A program made the position numbers and the translations under genes. Positions 58,943 to 64,000 of a stretch of DNA of 64,000 nt are shown here, in pieces (the stretch's first letter is position 1; each line of letters opens with the position of its first letter). The notes beneath the pieces were generated by a model, which searched no databases, was not told the DNA's origin, and saw nothing but the letters and a program-made list of their open reading frames with translations. Origin of the DNA: Streptomyces fungicidicus (GTDB lineage Bacteria > Actinomycetota > Actinomycetes > Streptomycetales > Streptomycetaceae); contig NZ_CP023408.1 in NCBI RefSeq assembly GCF_003665435.1, positions 862,729-926,728 on the forward strand, written 5' to 3'.

Positions 58943-61900
58943 TCAGTTGGCTGGTTGGGTTCGGCGGTGTGGTGGGTGCTGGCGGGGTGTGTGGCGTTGC
59001 TTGCGGGCGGGGCCTGGGCGGGCTTGTGAGCTGCGGCTTTCCTGCCTCGGGCTGGTCTCGTGGATGTTGATCAGTTCTGTTGGCTGGTCGGTCAGGATTG
59101 CTGGACGGCTGTTGTAGCGGCATAGCGGTGTGGGGCCGTGGATGCCGATGATGATCATGAGGTGTTGTTGGTGGGGATGGAGCTGAGCCCAGGCGCGCTG
59201 CTGGGTGCGGATCCATTTGATGGTGTTGTTCGGGAAGGGCTGGGCGGCCGTGTAGTGGGTGTGGGCTAGGTGCCAGCTGTGGTTCCAGGTGACCCGCCAG
59301 GGTGGGTTCCACCACGGGTCGAGTGCGGTGAGCTGCGGATCGTGGAGCCAGGTATTCCCGGTTCGTTTCAGGTGGTCGTGGGCGGCTCGGCGTTGTTTGT
59401 ACAGCCACCGTCCCAGGGGGAAGCCGTCGTGTTCAGTGCGGTAACAGGCTGAGGTGAGGTTGCCGTGCTGGGCGGCCCAGGCCCGAGCGTAGGGCAGGCC
59501 GGCGTTGAAGGATGAGGGCGGGTTCTTCAGGCGGGGGCGGACAGAGCAGGGCGGTTGAGAAGGCTTCGGTGGTGGGGCCAAGACGTGGGCGCGTTCGCTG
59601 GTGAGGCCGGTCTCGGCGAGCAGTTGTTGCTGCTCAGGGTGGAGCCTGCCGTAGCTGGAGCACTGGGTGAACAGCCATTTCGCTGTGGCCGATGGGAGTG
59701 CGTCGAGGTCTGCGGTCGTCGTCAGGGAGCGGCCGGTGGTGTGGGTGCGGGCGGTGAGGTAGGCCTGCTGCCAGCGCAGTCCTCCCGCCGGGTTCCAGTG
59801 GGGATCGATGGCTTCCAGGGCTTTGATGCGGTCGGCGGGCAGTTTTCCGCGGCTGGCGCGGCGGCGTTGGGTGCGCAGCCAGGTGCCGAGGCGGTAGCCG
59901 TCGTGGCGGGCGGGTTCGGGGACGGCGAGGTTGCCGTGTTGCTGGGCCCAGGCGCGGGCGTGGGCGAGGCCGGCGGCGAAGGAGGCGGCTTGGGTTTTGC
60001 GGCGGGGGCGGGCGGTGCGGGCACCTTCGGCGGTGAGGCCGAGGTCGGCGAGGAGCTGCTGCTGGCGGGGGTGGAGGTCGTCGTAGACGGCGCACTGGCT
60101 GTACAGCCACTGTCCGGTCCAGTCCGGTGTGCCGGGGAAGCCCTCCTCGGGGGCGAGGTTTTGGCCGGGGGTGAGTTGTGTGCGGGCGGCCTGGTAGCGG
60201 CGTTGCCATTTCATGCCCCAGGGCGGGTTCCAGTACGGATCGATGCGGGCGAGGTGTTCGCCGTGCGGCCAGGGGGTGTCGAAGAGGTCGCGGTGGAGGT
60301 TGGCTTGGTGTCGTTGTGTGGCGAGCCAGCGGCCGAGTGGAAAACCTAGGTGGGGGCGGTGCGGGGGATGTCGAGGTCGCCGTGCTGGGCTGCCCAGTCC
60401 CGGGCGTAGTGCAGCCCTGTTTCCATGGCGGGATGCCGGGTGGCCGGGTTGGGCACGGCCGTGCCTGCGACGAGTTCGGTGAGGCCGAGGCGGGCTAGGA
60501 GGTGCTGCTGGCCGGGCTGGAGGGCGGTGTAGTTGACGCACTGGGCGTACAGCCACTGCCCGGTGCGGTCGTCGAAGTTCCGGAATCCGGCTTCGGGGTC
60601 TGGGAGAGCGCCAGCCGTGACGGCGGCGTGAGCATGGTGGTGCTCGCGCTGCCAGTCGGTGGGCCAGGGCGGGTTCCACCAGGGGTCGATGTCGGTCAGC
60701 GTCCGGTTCAGTACCGGGTCGAGCTGGCCGCGCCGGGCACGTACCCGTTGACTGTGCAGCCATTTGCCGACCGTGAAGCCGCCCTGGCTGGCTGAGGTGG
60801 GGGCGCACAGGTGGCCGTGCTGGGCGGCGTAGGCGCGGGCGTGATCCAGCGCGGTGTGGCGAACAGCTTTGATGTTCTTGCGCCGAGGCTTTGCTGCGCG
60901 TGCTTGCTCCGGTGTGATGCCGATGTCGGTGAGGAGGCGTTGCTGCTGCGGATGGAGCTGGGGGTAGTCGGCGCACTGGTCATACAGCCACTCTCCGAGA
61001 CCCTCGGGTGTGCCGGGGAATCCGAGGTCAGGAGCCAGGGGCTGTCCTGCTCGGACGTGTGCTTGAGCACGGTGGTAGATGCGCTGCCACCACAGGTTCC
61101 AGGGCGGGTTCCACCACGGGTCGAGGGCGTCGAGGGCGGCGGCGCGTTCGGGAGCGAGCTCGGGTCCTGCGGCGCGCTGGTTGGCGAGCCACAGGCCGAC
61201 GGCGAAGCCTTCCATCTGCACTGTGTTGGGAGCGCACAGGTGGCCGTGCTCGGCGGCGTAGGTACGAGCATGGCGCAGCCCACGCGCGAACCCCCGGGCC
61301 GCGCCTTCGGCGCTGTCTGGGAGCAACGCAGGATCGGGCTGCACAGGTGTCTCGCCCCGGTCACTGCTGTCCGCCAGGAGCTGGGAAACCGGGGTGGGCC
61401 GGTGGGGCGGGGAGATGCGCCACATGCTCTGCGTTTTCGGTCTGTGTCCGGCTTGGCTGCGGACGCAGGCGCGCACCCAGGTGTTCAGCGGTCCTGTCGT
61501 GATCGCAGCGAGGCGGCCGGCGATCCACGGCCGTTCAAGACGCCGGGCCAGTTCGCCGACGAGGCGGGGGACATCGGCGAGCGAGTGCGGTTGATGCCGG
61601 CCCGCCTCGTCGAGCAGCTGCTGCTGCACACCCGCATCGGCCAGGGTCGCGGCCAGCGTGACGGCTTCCGGATAGGTCACCGCATCCCGCGCCGCTACGC
61701 GCCAGGCGAGGCCGTTGCCGTGAGCCATTAGCCGCAGCTGGTCGGGCCAGAGGTCCTTCCGGCCAGGCCTTGTCCCACCATGAAGCCGTAACCGCCTGCG
61801 CCACAGCGAACGCTTCGCCGGCGTGCGGGCTGCGCCGCAGCAGCCGTACATGACGACGCTGGGCCGTTGCGACCTGCGGCACATGCCGCACGTCCAGCTG

Positions 61901-62450
61901 CCCGGGGCCTGCCGTCGCTCCGTCGACGACGGGGGCTTCGAGCATCCAGCACTGGTGCTTGACGCAGACCCGTGCGTGCGGCAGGAGGTAGCGGCGTGCT
62001 TCTTCCCGGCCCTGTGTGGCGGTCGCGGTGCAGGCCCGGCACCCGGGCCCGTCGGCGGATCGTGGCTGCGGTGCGGACCCAGGCGGCCGGCCCGCTCCCT
62101 AGCCTGCTCGAAGGAACCTCCCGGCCCCAGGCGGGAAGGGCACGGCGCAAGTGTTCTTCAGGCATGCGGCAGAAGGCTGCGACCACCGCCCGGGCCTCGG
62201 CGTTGAAGACGACTTCGCCGTCGGGCCGCACGGTGAAGAGGTTGGGACGCCGTCCCCCATCCACGAGTGCGCCGATGAGCTTTTTGGCCGTGAGCCGGTA
62301 GCGGGAGGCGACTCGGCCCATGTAGGACAGCGTCGTCTCACCGTGCAGCGGCGCTACCCGCACTGCCCCCAAAGCCCCTGCGTGCCCGGAGAGTTCGGGC
62401 TGCTCGCGCTGTAGTGGCTGCGCCTGCCGCCCGCTGGTGGTCTTCGTCAC
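58943..62450 (-). pseudogene. tniQ: TniQ-like protein continuous with five tandem HA-domain units, frameshifted
   Basis: The gene starts at GTG 62450 with a TniQ N-terminus (VAPLHGETTLSYMGRVASRY, RLTAKKLIGALVDGGRRPNL) and a zinc-binding region (RACTATATQGREEARRYLLP, then HARVCVKHQCWMLEAP). From ~61764 the TniQ C-terminal helices (DQLRLMAHGNGLAWRVAARD) lead into HA units that begin near 61299, 60861, 60426, 59990 and 59515. Each is ~145 residues: a YAxxHG half ending DPWWNPPW, and a WQR half ending HPQQQxLLxxIG. The frame changes near 62050, 61765 and 60350, the last in a run of C. Restored, it would be ~1,160 residues. TniQ selects targets for Tn7-like elements; HA domains are thought to bind nucleic acid. 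The fusion is read from sequence; activity is doubtful with three frame changes. Confidence 0.6.
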
Positions 62451-63533
62451 CGCCGCTCCAACCTGTCAGGATCCCGCGTTGTGGCTGCGCGGGCGCGGGA
62501 TGCGTTTTCGGGGCGGCGGGCTTGCTGTTCCGCGCGGATGGTCCGAGCTGGATGCCGGCCAGGAGCTTCTTGGTGATCTTTCCGCTGCCGTTGAGCAGGG
62601 TGGTCAGGGCGGCTTCGCGGATGAGGTGGGAGAGGCTGCCCATGACGCCGCCGGTGCGCTGGTGGAGATAGCCGGCTGCCGCGCCAGGGTGTGCGGGGTG
62701 TGGTGGCGTAGGCGCAGGGCTTCTTCCATGTCGGTGACCACACGCGCGCCAGATCTCGCGCTGCTCTTCGGTGGCGCAGGGCAGCGCGGTGTTGCGGATC
62801 AGGGTGAAGCGGCCGGCGAGCTGGACGCCGCGCGGCCCGGTCAGCAGGGGAGAGGCGTCGACGTCGACGCCGGCGTAGACGAAGGTGGCGGGGATGCGCT
62901 CGCCGAGGTGTTTCATCTGGTCGGAGGTTTCCGCGCCGGACGGGTGCGGGTGTCGAGCAGGGTGAACGTCGTCCACGAGGACCAGCTTCGTCTCCAGGAG
63001 GCACAGCAGGTGGCAGAGCGGCGGTCGGCGTCGGTGATCTGTGCCTGGTTCATGCGGGCCGCGATGGGGATGCCGAGGAACCGGGCGAATTCGCTGACCA
63101 GCATCTTGGGTGTGGAGGCCGGTGGCACGGCCAGGAAGACCACGGGCAGGCGGTCCGTGCGGCCGGGGTGCCGGCGCTGCTCGGCGAGTTCGAAGGTGCG
63201 GCCCATTTCGAGCAGGGTGGTGGTCTTGCCGGTGGTGGGCGGTCCGGAGACGATCAGGCCACGGCGTGCGGTGCCCTGCTGGCGGCGGTTGAGGAGCATC
63301 AGGCGCCGTAGCGACCCGGAGATGCGTTCCATGGCCGGGGTGGTCAGCACCACGAACCGGGAGTGGTAGTCCAGCCGTTCCTCCAGCGACCAGTCCTCGT
63401 CCGCGGCCGGATGGGGCTGCAGCGGGGGAGTGGCGACGAACTGCTGCCAGCCGTCCCGCGTGGTCGGCGGCGCGTACGCCGCGGCCCTCGCTCCGTCGTG
63501 AAGGGTGCTGTCGGCATGGGCGTCTGTCACCAC
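62338..63533 (-). pseudogene. tniB: TniB-like AAA ATPase, frameshifted
   Basis: GTG 63533 (or 63530) overlaps the tniA stop. The N-terminal part reads SLEERLDYHSRFVVLTTPAM and RGLIVSGPPTTGKTTTLLEM (Walker A GPPTTGKT). After a shift near 63010 it continues LCLLETKLVLVDDVHPARHP (Walker B) and MKHLGERIPATFVYAGVDVD then GRFTLIRNTALPCATEEQRE. The end reads GGVMGSLSHLIREAALTTLL after further shifts near 62740 and 62660. The order and motifs are those of TniB/TnsC-type ATPases, which link TniQ to the transposase. As given, three indels break it. Confidence 0.7.
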
Positions 63534-64000
63534 TGTGCTGCTTCCTGGTAGGCGTCATAGATCCGGGACGGGCGCTGAACTTGAGCGGGGGAGTCCGGCC
63601 GTTCGTCTCTAGCAGGCTCATCGGCGTCAGTGGGGCCGGGCAGGTCGTCGTCCTCGTCCCAGCTGTCCTCGAACCCTGTCTCGCCTTGCTGATCCTCTTC
63701 TTCCAGCGGCGTGAAGGCACCCACCAGGCCGTAGGAGAGGGTCGGAGCCGCCACAAGGTCCGGGACCGCCTGCGGCACGGCCGGTCGGGCCAGGGACGCT
63801 GCGGCGCTGGCGCGCGCCGCCACCGTCTGCTCGCGGCGAGTCCCGTCACCGTTGCTCGCACGCCGCAGGAGGCGGTCCAGGGCCTGGGCGAGCTGCCGCT
63901 CGTGCTCGACGCGGTCGCAGCGGCGCTCGACTGCGGCACGGACGTGCTGCCAGGTGAAGTCGGTGAAGGGCAGGCTGACACAGCCGCGGTGGATCCACGG
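63527..64000 (-). CDS. tniA: TniA-like Mu/Tn7-type transposase, C-terminal part (runs off the window)
   Basis: 157 codons visible. They open PWIHRGCVSLPFTDFTWQHV then RAAVERRCDRVEHERQLAQA, the C-terminal barrel end and following helix of the rve-type TniA/TnsB transposase. A long acidic tail follows (GETGFEDSWDEDDDLPGPTD) and ends IYDAYQEAAQW. TniA/TnsB tails often recruit the ATPase subunit, and the last residues here may do so. The DDE core must lie to the right of the window. The stop overlaps the tniB start (GTGA), so translation is coupled. No frameshift is seen in this part. Confidence 0.72.
   Translation of the reverse strand, partial: PWIHRGCVSLPFTDFTWQHVRAAVERRCDRVEHERQLAQALDRLLRRASNGDGTRREQTVAARASAAASLARPAVPQAVPDLVAAPTLSYGLVGAFTPLEEEDQQGETGFEDSWDEDDDLPGPTDADEPARDERPDSPAQVQRPSRIYDAYQEAAQW

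Noticed and set aside
1..64000. CRISPR arrays, rRNA genes, polyketide or peptide synthetase genes
   Set aside because: No regularly spaced short repeats, no rRNA-like sequence and no megasynthase domains were seen.

Overview
The window looks like an actinomycete, almost certainly a Streptomyces. GC content and third-position GC are very high, genes often start with GTG or TTG, TTA codons are rare, and there is a Streptomyces-type gas-vesicle operon plus many small families typical of that genus (YCII, DUF4259, DUF6232, Imm49, WhiB, replication-relaxation). Nothing identifies the species. The density of dead insertion sequences, truncated genes, integrase and conjugation remnants, and helicase-associated (HA) domain genes fits an accessory region such as a chromosome arm or a large linear plasmid. 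That placement is inference.

Layout. 0-6.4 kb: membrane and exported proteins, including a calcium-repeat protein with a DUF3289-like C-terminus followed by a small membrane protein. 6.5-12.7 kb: a permease relic, a striking tandem histone-fold protein (7190-7966), a PhyH oxygenase, an AraC/GyrI regulator and a methyltransferase. 12.7-17 kb: mobile-element debris, a His-rich lipoprotein and a membrane protein. 16.7-18.8 kb: a DesK/DesR-like two-component pair beside the stump of a fatty-acid desaturase. 18.9-24.6 kb: a deletion-fused ABC transporter, an MFS pump coupled to a TetX-like monooxygenase, and a second MFS pump. 24.6-27.9 kb: IS630 and other relics and a one-domain H-type lectin.

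27.98-31.56 kb is a complete, overlapping gas-vesicle operon (O-A-F-G-J-L-S-K). 32-37.3 kb: a secreted protein, an ArsR regulator with TTA as its second codon, a YunG-like protein, a solute-binding protein without a signal peptide, and a DUF6232 membrane protein. 37.7-44.9 kb: a duplicated 3' end of the second MFS gene, a MerR/quinone-oxidoreductase pair, an XRE regulator divergent from a SnoaL-NmrA operon, and Tn3, GGDEF and DinB relics. 45-54.8 kb: an Imm49 protein, truncated LexA and WhiB proteins, a dead PLP decarboxylase, two acetyltransferases, and an integrase relic beside a tRNA-like sequence.

54.8-57.0 kb holds two related IS5-type elements; the second is bounded by perfect 24-bp inverted repeats and carries a passenger gene. 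From 57.1 kb to the right edge, all on the minus strand, lies a Tn7/Tn5053-type set tniA-tniB-tniQ followed by a DEAD-box helicase. TniQ runs into five tandem ~145-residue HA-domain units, an architecture I do not recognise as described. Several of these genes carry frameshifts, so the set is either decaying or affected by indel errors in the assembly.

The two observations I rate highest are the H2A-like/H2B-like histone doublet and the TniQ-HA array.
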